This document shows positions 8,685 to 16,833 of a stretch of DNA of 43,744 nucleotides, one piece after another. The DNA lies in NCBI GenBank assembly GCA_003134375.1, contig PLAY01000189.1, forward strand, positions 1 to 43,744, given 5' to 3'. The notes beneath the pieces are model-generated. The model searched no databases and was not told the DNA's origin. It was given only the letters and a program-made list of their open reading frames with translations. The first letter of the stretch is position 1, and each line of letters opens with the position of its first letter. This stretch comes from Limisphaerales bacterium (GTDB lineage: Bacteria > Verrucomicrobiota > Verrucomicrobiia > Limisphaerales > UBA11358). A program made the translations under genes and the position numbers.

Positions 8685-9539
8685 ATGGTGCGTGAATCGC
8701 AGGAAATAGTGGTGGCCGAACCGGTGACGCAGGAACGGTTCGGGCGGTTTTATACGCAGGAACTCATCAACTGCGGCGGCATGGCCGAGATCTGGCTGGT
8801 GACAGACAGCCGCGGCAAACCTTACGCGCTGCGGAAATTGAATGACCGGTTGCGGTTTAATTTGCTGGCCCGCCGCCGGTTTTTGCGTGGGTGCGAGGTG
8901 CTTTCCAAAATCAATGAAAGCGATTATGTCGTCGGCTATGTTGAGCACGGGCGGCAGAATGGAACGCTTTACATGGTCATGGATTACATCGAGGCGGCGA
9001 ATTTGAAGGAATTGTTTGCCAAGCATGATCCGGTGCTGACGGAAAACGTCGCGCAAATCCTGATAGATATGGCGCTCGGCCTGAGCCACGTGCATGAGAG
9101 CGGTTTCATGCACCTCGATTTCAAACCGGAAAATGTTCTCGTAACGCGCAACAGCAATGTGCGGCTGATTGATTTTGACCTGGCCCAACCGATCCCCGAA
9201 AAGCCGAAGAAAATGTCGAAGAATCCGGGCACGCCCAGTTACATGTCGCCGGAGCAATTGAAACAGCAGCCGATTGATGCGCGTGCGGACATTTTTGCCT
9301 ACGGTGTCGCCGCTTACGAATTGCTGACCAACCAAAAACCATTTCCCGGCGAGACCCCCTCGGAAATCCTGGCCGCACAGATGGACACTTCCGGCCCCAT
9401 GTCACCACGCGAGCACAACGCGGATATTCCCGCTGTGCTCGAAAAGGTCATTTTAAAGTGCCTCGCGCGCGACCCGGACAAACGCTATCCGTTCATGAGC
9501 GTGCTCGTGCGCGATTTGCAGAGCGCGCTGTACGTCTAA
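8685..9539 (+). CDS. Atypical Ser/Thr protein kinase (possible pseudokinase)
   Basis: 284 residues, just one kinase domain and no membrane segment. Several signature positions are altered. The glycine loop reads INCGGMAEIW. The beta-3 lysine position is arginine (YALRKL, R50) with a lysine right after. The HRD motif is HLDFKPEN (143-150), keeping Asp, Lys and Asn but lacking the regulatory Arg. DFG is DFD (163-165). The SPEQ segment replacing APE and later helices look normal. It may phosphorylate weakly or act as a binding scaffold. AAGGA lies 10 bases before the ATG. It converges with the EssC-like ATPase gene; kinase-fold proteins are known parts of T7SS loci (for example EssB/YukC), so a link is plausible but inferred. 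Confidence 0.88.
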   Translation: MVRESQEIVVAEPVTQERFGRFYTQELINCGGMAEIWLVTDSRGKPYALRKLNDRLRFNLLARRRFLRGCEVLSKINESDYVVGYVEHGRQNGTLYMVMDYIEAANLKELFAKHDPVLTENVAQILIDMALGLSHVHESGFMHLDFKPENVLVTRNSNVRLIDFDLAQPIPEKPKKMSKNPGTPSYMSPEQLKQQPIDARADIFAYGVAAYELLTNQKPFPGETPSEILAAQMDTSGPMSPREHNADIPAVLEKVILKCLARDPDKRYPFMSVLVRDLQSALYV

Positions 9540-9607
9540 GAGTTGGGATCATTTTTCGTTGAATTAACTGCAAGACCAATTTCGAAATTATACCGCACCG
9601 TTTGCTT

Positions 9608-9641
9608 ACAAAACTTTGTCCCACGTGGGACAAAGTTTTGT
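9608..9641. terminator. Perfect 34-bp palindrome between convergent genes
   Basis: ACAAAACTTTGTCCCAC is followed immediately by its exact reverse complement, centred on CACGTG. It sits in the 166-bp gap between the kinase and the FtsK/EssC-like gene, which run toward each other, so a bidirectional terminator is the simplest reading (AAAC and GTTTTGT flanks, 13-15 bp stem). Having no spacer at all, it could equally be an operator for a dimeric protein. Confidence 0.6.
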
Positions 9642-9705
9642 TAATCATTTGAAAATCAATGACTAACAGATTTTAGAATTTTTCAATTGGCTCCAAGGCC
9701 AACTA

Positions 9706-12700
9706 TTATGAGAGCAGCCGCTTGAGGTGCTGCGCGACTTCCTCGATCCAATCATTGCCGGGAAACGCGTACGGACGGAACGTCTCGATGTATCCTTCCC
9801 GGTCGTTGTAATAAAGCGCGCGATGCAGGCCGAGCGTGCTGGCATCCGGAGCATCAATCAGGCTGGCGGAGTCGCTGGCGCTCATTTGGAAAAGCACGCG
9901 CATCTCAAATTCGGTCAGCGTCTTCCGGCCCAGAAAACGGTTCACGTTGTTGTAGGTGTCGCAGGTGGCGATGACATGGAACCCTTGGCTGGAGCCTTCG
10001 TTGATAAGGCTCATCAGCGCGGTGGCGGGGTTGACAGCACTTCCGGCGTCGCTGCTGGAAAAGCTGAACTCATCCTCCTGCCGGAGCTTCTTGTAATTTT
10101 GCAGGCCTTGAATCAATACAAACGTCTCCGGAGTCCGGTCCTTTTCATCGTGTTTCAAGTCCGCCGCCAGGCCGTTCATGATTTCCGCCAGGTTGCTGTT
10201 GTTGACCTGCACGATTTCGTGCGGAACCGCCTTGATGACACGTTGCAGGAATTCACGCTGGGGGAATCCAGGCGGTGAGCTGTCGAGCAGGATGAACCGC
10301 GCGGATTTTTTCGGATACTGGGCGGCCAGGGACACGAGCGCGATGGCCAGCAGGGTCACGGAACGTTCCTCGCTCTGCCCGACAATCAGCAGGTTGCTGC
10401 CGCTTTGCCGCTGGAAAACGGCCTCGGTCGGTCCCTTGATGGAATTGGGCGCGCCCAGCCAGATGCGCGCTTGCGCTGGAGTGCGCCCGTCCCCGGGCGC
10501 AGCGACTCCCGATTTTGGTTGCGGCTCTGAAATATTTGAAACGGGTTTGCCTTTCTGCGCTGCTGTGCCCGGGACGGGCGCACTCCGCAACAAGGCGTTT
10601 AGTAAATAATTTTCCTTCACGTCCGCTGGCGCGTTGCCCTCAAACACAAACGGCCCCGGATATTGTTTCTGGCTTTGATCGGCCCGCGCCCGGATTTTTG
10701 CAAGGTAACTGTCGCGCACATCTTCGGGCAGCCACACGGTCTGGAACGGGCTGTTGCCCTCGATGGAACCGGCGGCATCGTTGTAAATGCCTTCGCCGGG
10801 CCGCGTGAGCAGGCGCGGGGCCGGATTGTCCTGATCCATGATCAGGTAGGCGTCGGCCTCGTTGCACATGAGGGCGATGCGGATGACCATCTGGCCGATG
10901 GTGGCGCGGGCCAGCGTGTAGGCGCCACCCAGAGTTTGCGAACCGAGCACCACGTGAATGCCGAAGGCGCGGCCCTGCCGGACAATGCGGTCGAGCAGAA
11001 CGGCGGCGGATTGTGAGACGTGGTCTTCCTCTGTGAAAAACTCCTGGAACTCGTCAATGATCAGCAGCGAACGGGGCATCGGCTCGGTGCCGCCCGCCCG
11101 TTTATAACCGGCGACGTCCTGCGCACCCAGTTTGCGGAACAGATCGCCGCGGCGGCGCAGTTCCTCGTCCACGCGTTGCAGCACGCTCAATCCAAACTCG
11201 CGGTCGCTTTCAATGGCCACCACCTTCGCGTGCGGCAACCGGCGGTTGCCGTAACACTTGAATTCCACGCCTTTCTTGAAGTCCACGAGATAGAACTCGA
11301 CCTCCTCCGGGCTGCACCAGAGCGCGAGGTTGGTGATGATGACGTGGAACAGGGTGGACTTGCCGGAACCGGTCTTGCCGGCCACCAGCGCGTGCTGGCG
11401 CGTGCCTTTGCCGATGGCGAGCTGTTGCAGCTTGGTCGCGCCGGAACGCCCGATGGGCACGGTGAGTTCCTCGGTCGTTTTCTCCGTCCAAAGCTTGTCG
11501 GGCGGGGGCGCGACCTGCTCGAAAGGCACCTCGACGCGGTTGGAATCCTTGCTGCTCTGGCCGACTTCATTAAGGAATTGCGTCGCGAATTCCGGGGAGG
11601 GAGGCCGGTCGAGGACCAATCGCGTTCCGGCCTTGCGCCAGCCGGACAATTCAAAACCCTTTTCCGTGCGGACGAGGCCGATGCTGTTTTTCCGGAGTTC
11701 GTCGGGAACGAATTCCGGGGGCACGGCGTGCCGCTGGTCCCAATGAATGAGCGTGTACACTCCGCACCGGGCGCCGCTGGCAGCGATGTTCCGGAGCCGC
11801 CGCGCCGCCGTGTCGCTGAAGTTCACCGGAAACGAGGCAATGACGAGGAAATGATATTTCTCGGCTATGCTGCCCGCCTGCGCGTTGTATTCCGTAATCG
11901 TCTCGTATTCGTTGCGGAGATACATCTGGATGACCTTTTCCATGTGCTCGTTCAATTCCGCGAGCTTTTCCTCAATCTGATTCGTCTGCGTCCAGATGCG
12001 GCTGTTGATGTAGCTCTCCTCGTAATCGGCGAGATGCATCAGCGCGGCGAAGTTTTGTCCGAGACCGACCGGGTCGAAAATGGTGAAGCTCAATTTTCCC
12101 GGCGGGGTGGTGGAAAGGAGCCGGAAAATGACGTTGTTGATCGTCTCGATCGCTTCGTCGCCACCGGTTTTGGCCGCTTCAAACAGGATCGAGCCTGCGA
12201 GCGGGTAGGCGAGCGCCAGCGGGACGGAAAACGTGGCCGGTCCCGGAAGCGCCAGACGCCGGTCTTTCGGCATCACCTCGGCAAATTTCGCCACGTCCAC
12301 TTCCAAGCGCCCGAATTTCGCCGCGTTTTTGAAATCCTGCGGCGGCGTCCATTTTTTCCAGGCGGGTGACTGCCAGTCGGGGAAAAGTTCCTCCGCGGCG
12401 GCGTTGGCCGCGCGGAAGGATTCATAAATCGGCTGGAGGCAATCTTTCCACACCGTTTCCAGCGCCAGCCAGCGGGTCTGGTTGTCCGCGTTCAGTTTCA
12501 CCAGTTTCTCCGCGCGCGCATCCGCGAGTTGTGCCGCCTGTGTGTCTGCCTCCCGGCGCAAATGCGCGACGGTGTCCTCGTAATCGCGTTCAATCTGTTT
12601 GAGTCTGGCCAAGTGGAGCCGCTCGTTCGTTTGCAGGGCACGTGACCCTTCTTCATCAACTTGCTGCCCCCGGATGCCACGCGTGTCATAACCCTCCTTC

Positions 12701-13689
12701 AAGGTCTGCTTCCATTGTTGATTGAGGGTGCGGCTGGTATTCTCAAACTCTTTTGTGATTCGTTCCTGTTCCTGCCGGCATCGCGCCTCGGTCTGGTCCA
12801 GCGAGCCGTCATGCAGCTGGCGCGCCTTCGCCAGATTGGCGGCAATTACACTGGCGGCTGGCGCACCCTGGCGTTTCCCCAGATGATGAATCACCAGCAG
12901 AACCACCCAAATCGCCACAAAGACCGCGCCCAGTACCGCGAAAGGGCCGGAGTTGAATCGCGGGTGCGGGAGCACGGGAAGTGAGAGACCAAAAGCCAAT
13001 ACAACAAATCCCAGCAATAAAATGGTCAGCAGCCACATCGGCAGATATTTGAAAAACCGTGGCAGCGGGATTTTTTTGAACCGGTTCAACTCGTCGCGCG
13101 TTTGTAACTCCAGGCGATGAAACTCGTCAAACAATTGATTCTCATCCGGGGGAAGATTCGGTTCCGGCCATTGCCGGCGCGGAGCAAGCAGTTTGCGGAA
13201 TTTGCCGTAACCGCGAAAAGCGCTGCGGGCCGTTTTTTCCAGAAGCACGAAGATTTCCCGGCTTGCGGCCAGCTTGATTTTGAAATTGTCCAAGGTGGCG
13301 GCGGCATTGGCCAGGTCGGCGTCCCGTTTGCGTTCCACTCCCATTGAGCTTGTCTGAAGCTGGTGCTTTCGGCGTCCTTCGCGGTCGGTTCCCTCCATGA
13401 CCTGCCGGGTGCAGGTGAGATGGGCCTGGGTGATGCGGGCTTTTCGCTTTTCGAATTTGGCCCGGTAATTTTTCCTTTCCGCTGCCAGGCCGGTTTCCGC
13501 GTCGGCGATGCGTTCGGATAACCGCGCCGCCTGCTGCTGGGTTGCGGCTTCAAATGCCTTCGTTTCGGCGGAGGTCCGGGTGCGAAACTCGCCGTTTAAT
13601 TGTTCCTCCCGGCCGGCAAAATCCTGGAGGGCGCTTTGGAACCGGTCCAAAAGCGCGAGCATTTCATTGGCTCCCAAGTGGCTGCTCAC
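9706..13689 (-). CDS. FtsK/SpoIIIE-type ATPase, EssC/EccC-like (T7SS motor candidate)
   Basis: 1327 residues. About 210 residues of charged coiled coil precede two membrane segments (about 217-238 and 247-268), then a second coiled coil to about residue 420, then three ATPase modules. The first module (about 430-690) lacks a Walker A. The central one has an intact Walker A AGKTGSGKST (about 762-772), an FtsK-type YLVDFKKGVEF and a Walker B LLIIDEFQEF (about 870-880). The last (from about 1040) has a decayed P-loop VGQSEERS. Multiple FtsK modules behind two TMs match the EssC/EccC motor of type VII secretion rather than FtsK, which lacks this layout; the FHA domains of EssC are absent. WXG100-type genes follow on the same strand. 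ATG start is well placed. Confidence 0.9.
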   Translation of the reverse strand: MSSHLGANEMLALLDRFQSALQDFAGREEQLNGEFRTRTSAETKAFEAATQQQAARLSERIADAETGLAAERKNYRAKFEKRKARITQAHLTCTRQVMEGTDREGRRKHQLQTSSMGVERKRDADLANAAATLDNFKIKLAASREIFVLLEKTARSAFRGYGKFRKLLAPRRQWPEPNLPPDENQLFDEFHRLELQTRDELNRFKKIPLPRFFKYLPMWLLTILLLGFVVLAFGLSLPVLPHPRFNSGPFAVLGAVFVAIWVVLLVIHHLGKRQGAPAASVIAANLAKARQLHDGSLDQTEARCRQEQERITKEFENTSRTLNQQWKQTLKEGYDTRGIRGQQVDEEGSRALQTNERLHLARLKQIERDYEDTVAHLRREADTQAAQLADARAEKLVKLNADNQTRWLALETVWKDCLQPIYESFRAANAAAEELFPDWQSPAWKKWTPPQDFKNAAKFGRLEVDVAKFAEVMPKDRRLALPGPATFSVPLALAYPLAGSILFEAAKTGGDEAIETINNVIFRLLSTTPPGKLSFTIFDPVGLGQNFAALMHLADYEESYINSRIWTQTNQIEEKLAELNEHMEKVIQMYLRNEYETITEYNAQAGSIAEKYHFLVIASFPVNFSDTAARRLRNIAASGARCGVYTLIHWDQRHAVPPEFVPDELRKNSIGLVRTEKGFELSGWRKAGTRLVLDRPPSPEFATQFLNEVGQSSKDSNRVEVPFEQVAPPPDKLWTEKTTEELTVPIGRSGATKLQQLAIGKGTRQHALVAGKTGSGKSTLFHVIITNLALWCSPEEVEFYLVDFKKGVEFKCYGNRRLPHAKVVAIESDREFGLSVLQRVDEELRRRGDLFRKLGAQDVAGYKRAGGTEPMPRSLLIIDEFQEFFTEEDHVSQSAAVLLDRIVRQGRAFGIHVVLGSQTLGGAYTLARATIGQMVIRIALMCNEADAYLIMDQDNPAPRLLTRPGEGIYNDAAGSIEGNSPFQTVWLPEDVRDSYLAKIRARADQSQKQYPGPFVFEGNAPADVKENYLLNALLRSAPVPGTAAQKGKPVSNISEPQPKSGVAAPGDGRTPAQARIWLGAPNSIKGPTEAVFQRQSGSNLLIVGQSEERSVTLLAIALVSLAAQYPKKSARFILLDSSPPGFPQREFLQRVIKAVPHEIVQVNNSNLAEIMNGLAADLKHDEKDRTPETFVLIQGLQNYKKLRQEDEFSFSSSDAGSAVNPATALMSLINEGSSQGFHVIATCDTYNNVNRFLGRKTLTEFEMRVLFQMSASDSASLIDAPDASTLGLHRALYYNDREGYIETFRPYAFPGNDWIEEVAQHLKRLLS

Positions 13690-13783
13690 AATCTTTGTTC
13701 CTCAAAGCTAAACGAAAACCATCCGGTGCGCGAGTGTGTTTATGAGCGCCAATCCAGATCGGGCGCAACCTGGCACTGCCGCC

Positions 13784-13901
13784 GTAGCGCAGACTTCCCA
13801 GTCTGCTGTCTCACGGGTTTCCAAACCCGCAAACTGTGTGATTCAAAACGCCTTGCCGACTTGGAAGTCGGCGGTACAGCAGGTTTGGAAACCTGCGCTA
13901 C
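13784..13901. repeat. Dispersed palindromic repeat, family 1 (copy a)
   Basis: Bounded by GTAGCGCAG and CTGCGCTAC. Inside are nested inverted repeats: a GGGTTT/AAACCC stem and CCGACTTGGAAGTCGG. A second member with the same ends and the same nested plan lies at 28460-28591. It is non-coding and sits upstream of the FtsK/EssC-like gene. Confidence 0.8.
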
Positions 13902-13966
13902 GAGTCGGCTCAAACTTCTCCGGCTGAAATAATGAGCGGACTCATCCCGCAACGCGGGACTGCTAC
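13902..13966. repeat. Dispersed repeat, family 2 (copy a)
   Basis: Contains AGTCGGCTCAAAC, then AATAATGAGCGGACTCATCC, then CGCGGGACTGCTACAT. Nearly the same string recurs at 32258-32336. Here it abuts a family 1 copy and ends two bases before the stop of the broken protease gene. Confidence 0.85.
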
Positions 13967-13967
13967 A

Positions 13968-14938
13968 TCAATAAACGAGGACGAGGACGGCAGCGTCTTG
14001 AGCCGACTTCACCACATCCGAAAATTTCCGGTCTGCCGTGACAGGCGGTTTGAGTTTGGCCGAAACGGCGGGGACGGATTCCAGGAAGCTCAACAGCAAA
14101 CTGCTCTTGACCGCGTAATTGACATTCTCCGGCAACGCCCCGCTCGCCGCGAGCGCTGCCGACGCATTCAGCTTGGCCGACACCACGCCCACCACGTTGC
14201 CGCGCTCGTCCACCAACGCGCCGCCCGAATTGCCCGGCTGCACCGGCAGGCTGATCTGAAAATAGCGCGGGTCATCTTGGACGCCGGAGAGGCTGCGATT
14301 TCTCCCTTGGTCAACTTGGGCGCGAAGCCTTGCAAACCGATATTGGGAAAGCCGACTGTGGCCACAGTGCTGCCTAAATGCGCTGTCCGGCTGGGTGAAA
14401 TGGGCAGCGGTGCAAACCGCCCCTCCGCTTTTAGCAAAGCCAAATCATTGGCCGCATCCACTTGAACCACTTTTGCGTTAATCAAACCTGCGCTCGTGAC
14501 CAAACGAACCTGCGTGGCATCTTTGACCACATGATAATTTGAAATCAAACAACCATCTTCCGTGATAAAAAAGCCTGTGCCGGTGGCCGTGGGATTTTCG
14601 GGTGAAGTAGAATTTTTAGAACCTTCTTTACGCGGTCTGAACTCGCGCGACAATTCCTGAGCTTCGGCGATTTGCTCTGGCGTCATTTTCTTTTCGACGT
14701 TAGACAGATGTTCCTTGGCAGACTCAGAACCTTGAGCCGAAGCAAGATTGAGCCATTTATCTGCCTCTACATAATCTTTCGCTACTCCGTTGCCCGTCTC
14801 GTAGCGAATGCCGAGATTATTTTGTGCGTATGATGAAAACCCTTGTTCAGCCGCTTTACGAAACCACTTCGCTGCTTCTACCTCGTCCTTCGCCACGCCA
14901 ACGCCACCAGCGTATGAAAGCAGATTTGCGAATTTCAA
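13968..14938 (-). pseudogene. Sel1-repeat / trypsin-like serine protease, truncated and frameshifted
   Basis: Minus-strand remains of a protein with Sel1 repeats (DEVEAAKWFRKAAEQG and EADKWLNLASAQG) followed by an S1C/trypsin-like protease. Protease landmarks are GTGFFITEDGCLISNYHVVK (His of the triad), [12 protein letters not shown] (Asp) and, in another frame, [15 protein letters not shown] (Ser). The switch between frames lies near 14290 and fits loss of one C. Upstream, an in-frame TGA sits right before the first repeat, so the signal peptide and earlier repeats are missing. Intact relatives are exported; this copy cannot make a full enzyme unless the shift is a sequencing error, and even then it lacks its N-terminus. 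Confidence 0.85.
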
Positions 14939-15040
14939 TCAAGGATTGTCGTCGCAACAAAAACTTCAAAATCCAACTGACGCAGGTTGCGGGTGCGTCT
15001 CCGTCCGCCTTCGGCGTAGCGGCTTTCGGGAGAAAGCCGC

Positions 15041-15141
15041 CATTTGAATTCCCGTCACAGTTTGCGGCGCTCTGCCGAGACGCCGCTACGCCAGGATTTC
15101 GGCGCGACCAGTCCGCCCGTTTCCCCTGCGGAATCCAGATT
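15041..15141. repeat. Direct repeat, left copy, flanking DUF2283/DUF4258 pair
   Basis: About 101 bp, aligned without gaps to 15732-15832 with about 10 mismatches. It includes the string GCTCTGCCGAGACGCCGCTA. The GCGTAGCGGC just to its left is inverted relative to part of it, so it is also REP-like. Confidence 0.85.
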
Positions 15142-15176
15142 GCGGATTTGGGGTGCGCGAAAGCGGCAGTCTTTGG

Positions 15177-15374
15177 TCATTCGGCCACGGCGAACTGCAT
15201 TTCGCACGTTTGCTCGACGACTTTGGATGCTTGAAGAATTTCAAACCCCACCACGCCGCCGTCGTAGCCGAAATCGGCAATGACGCCGGGGCGCACCTCG
15301 TCGCTCTCCTTCACACGCGCGTCGCGAAACGTGATGGTGATCGTGTCGGTCTCTTTGTCGTATTCAATCTTCAT
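15177..15374 (-). CDS. DUF2283-family small protein (possible antitoxin)
   Basis: 65 residues with the DUF2283 pattern: MKIEYDKETDTITITF, an acidic middle, and GVVGFEIL near residues 40-47. These small beta-rich proteins are often encoded right after DUF4258 proteins, in pairs that look like toxin-antitoxin modules. Here its ATG overlaps the end of the DUF4258 gene by 4 bp (ATGA-type), supporting coupled translation. The pair is inserted among the T7SS-like genes and flanked by direct repeats. The antitoxin role is inferred from the arrangement only. Confidence 0.75.
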   Translation of the reverse strand: MKIEYDKETDTITITFRDARVKESDEVRPGVIADFGYDGGVVGFEILQASKVVEQTCEMQFAVAE

Positions 15375-15643
15375 GCGCCCGGTCCTTTCTCATACTTGCC
15401 GAACTTGGATGTTTTGTAAAGGGTGACTACCGCCGTTTCCGAATCGGTTTCCTCGACCAGCACACGCAACAGCATCGTTTCATTGAGCGTTTTGTCAATG
15501 TATCGGCGCTGGTAAAAATGACGCGCTGGCGGCGCGGGAATGGTCGCGTCCGGCTGGCGAAGGGTCAATTCAGCCTCGGCACGGTCAATGTCGCGTTTGG
15601 CAAGCTCGCGCAAGGCGTGCGGCGTCCAGCGAACAGGCTTCAT
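15371..15643 (-). CDS. DUF4258-family protein (possible RelE-like toxin)
   Basis: 90 residues matching DUF4258: a WTPHALRELAKRDID opening with the family His and Arg, a central HFYQRRYIDKTL, and a final VVTLYKTSKFGKY. The fold is thought to resemble small BECR/RelE-type RNases, so a toxin role with the overlapping DUF2283 protein as partner is plausible but unproven. A related pair occurs at 26729-27234 on the other strand. Confidence 0.75.
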   Translation of the reverse strand: MKPVRWTPHALRELAKRDIDRAEAELTLRQPDATIPAPPARHFYQRRYIDKTLNETMLLRVLVEETDSETAVVTLYKTSKFGKYEKGPGA

Positions 15644-15731
15644 GCGGCAAGATTAGTGGGTTTGAACCGGCAGGCAAGGTCTTTCAAAACAAGCAGGTCT
15701 TTCAAAACAAGCACGCCGGAGATTCAAACGT

Positions 15732-15832
15732 CATTTGAATTTCTGTCACGGTTTGCGGCGCTCTGCCGAGACGCCGCTACGCCAGGATTTCGGCGCGACC
15801 AGTCCACCCGTTTCCTTTGTAGCATTCAGATT
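15732..15832. repeat. Direct repeat, right copy, flanking DUF2283/DUF4258 pair
   Basis: Right partner of 15041-15141, offset exactly 691 bp, about 90% identical. Just left of it, CAGGTCTTTCAAAACAAG is nearly duplicated in tandem (about 15676-15712). The surrounding 294-bp gap (15644-15937) holds no gene. Confidence 0.85.
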
Positions 15833-15937
15833 CCCGTGTCACCTGCCGCTTGCCCTCAAATCCAACTGTTCGGAATTTCCGAATAGTTGCCTTCGCTGAC
15901 AGTTCACCCTCCGCACTAACGACCGTCCTCACTTAAG

Positions 15938-16150
15938 TTACTCACAGTCCTTCCTGACTTTGGTTAAAAGTTCATTCAGCTTGTCCATCACGTTGATGGT
16001 CTTGTCCACGTTCGCGAAAAGTTCGGTCATGTAACGCTGTTCGAATTCCTGGCTTTTGGCGTCGCGCCAGTGATTCTTGGTTTCATCCCACCGCTTGGAA
16101 AGCTCTTTTGTGATGGCGACCAGCCGGTTTTTGCTTCCACTCAGGTTCAT
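15938..16150 (-). CDS. Small WXG100-like protein
   Basis: 70 residues, all-helical in appearance. The segment RWDETKNHWRDAKSQEFEQ holds Trp28-Arg-Asp30, which matches the W-x-[D/E/G] turn between the two helices of WXG100 proteins, with helix-turn spacing as in ESAT-6-like proteins. The protein is shorter than the usual 100 residues. The frame is open upstream to 16435 but that part is antisense-like and Gly/Arg-rich; the ATG at 16150 overlaps the TGA of the preceding gene (ATGA), which fixes the start. Probably a secreted substrate or partner of the EssC-like ATPase. Confidence 0.72.
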   Translation of the reverse strand: MNLSGSKNRLVAITKELSKRWDETKNHWRDAKSQEFEQRYMTELFANVDKTINVMDKLNELLTKVRKDCE

Positions 16151-16689
16151 GGCTGCTTTTCCTCTTCGCCGGCCGGTTTGGTTTCGGTCTGGGCCGCTGC
16201 CGTGCCCGCGCCCGGTGTGGGGACGCCGGCATACGCTTCCAAGGTCTTCACCACCTGCTCCAGATAGGCGACCGCGCGCTTCATGTCGGTGGCCAAAAAA
16301 CTGTGAAACTGGGTGACCTGCTTGACCAGCGGGTCGGTGCGGTTCTCCAGATCCCGGTCCCATTTTTTCAGGACGGCCATTTTGGCTTCGGCCTCGCGAT
16401 TGGCGCGTTCCGCCCGTTGCACGGCCATGAGGCACAAGGCCGTTGATTCATGGAATTGGGAGAGCTGGGCGCTGAACAACTCCGCCCGCACCTCCTCCAG
16501 TTTCTGGTAGCGGACGCGCGTTTCACCTTCCCAGAGGCGGCGTTGATCATTTTGCACCCAAAGCCGGGTGCGCAGGACGTCATCGGTGGCCTCCTCCAAA
16601 ACGGCGCGCGCCCGGCTCAGGAATACAATCAGGTCGGCCCGGAAAGATTCCACGGCATCAAATGAAGTGACTTGGGCGCGGTCGGCCAT
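16147..16689 (-). CDS. Helical protein of T7SS-like locus, function unknown
   Basis: 180 residues, predicted mostly helical and coiled coil from residues 10 to about 150, with a disordered Pro/Thr/Glu-rich tail ending GEEEKQP. It has tryptophan-rich RLWVQNDQRRLWEGE near residue 43-56, where W-E-G recalls the WXG turn, but the length does not fit a simple WXG100 protein. The start at 16689 is preferred over 16764, whose extra residues come from a tandem repeat. Its TGA overlaps the ATG of the 70-residue WXG-like gene. It may be an LXG/chaperone-like partner; I do not recognise a named family. Confidence 0.7.
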   Translation of the reverse strand: MADRAQVTSFDAVESFRADLIVFLSRARAVLEEATDDVLRTRLWVQNDQRRLWEGETRVRYQKLEEVRAELFSAQLSQFHESTALCLMAVQRAERANREAEAKMAVLKKWDRDLENRTDPLVKQVTQFHSFLATDMKRAVAYLEQVVKTLEAYAGVPTPGAGTAAAQTETKPAGEEEKQP

Positions 16690-16707
16690 GGTCAGAAGAA
16701 ACGGGGT

Positions 16708-16796
16708 GATGGATTGATGGATTGATGGATTGATGATGTACTGGACGGTCGGACATACCAACAATCCAACAATCCAATCATCCAGCCATCCAATGT
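16708..16796. repeat. Tandem and inverted TGGATTGA repeats
   Basis: GATGGATT units repeat four times at 16708-16738. After about 25 bp, CCAACAATCC, CAACAATCC and CATCCAGCCATCC form roughly the complement, so the block can fold back on itself. It fills the gap between the WXG100 gene and the 180-residue gene downstream of it. Confidence 0.75.
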
Positions 16797-16833
16797 TTCA
16801 ATAGGTTTCATTGGCATCGTTTGGCGTCGGCGG

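Noticed and set aside
11020..12369. 449-residue plus-strand ORF
   Set aside because: Antisense to the EssC-like ATPase, including its Walker A; no recognisable domain.
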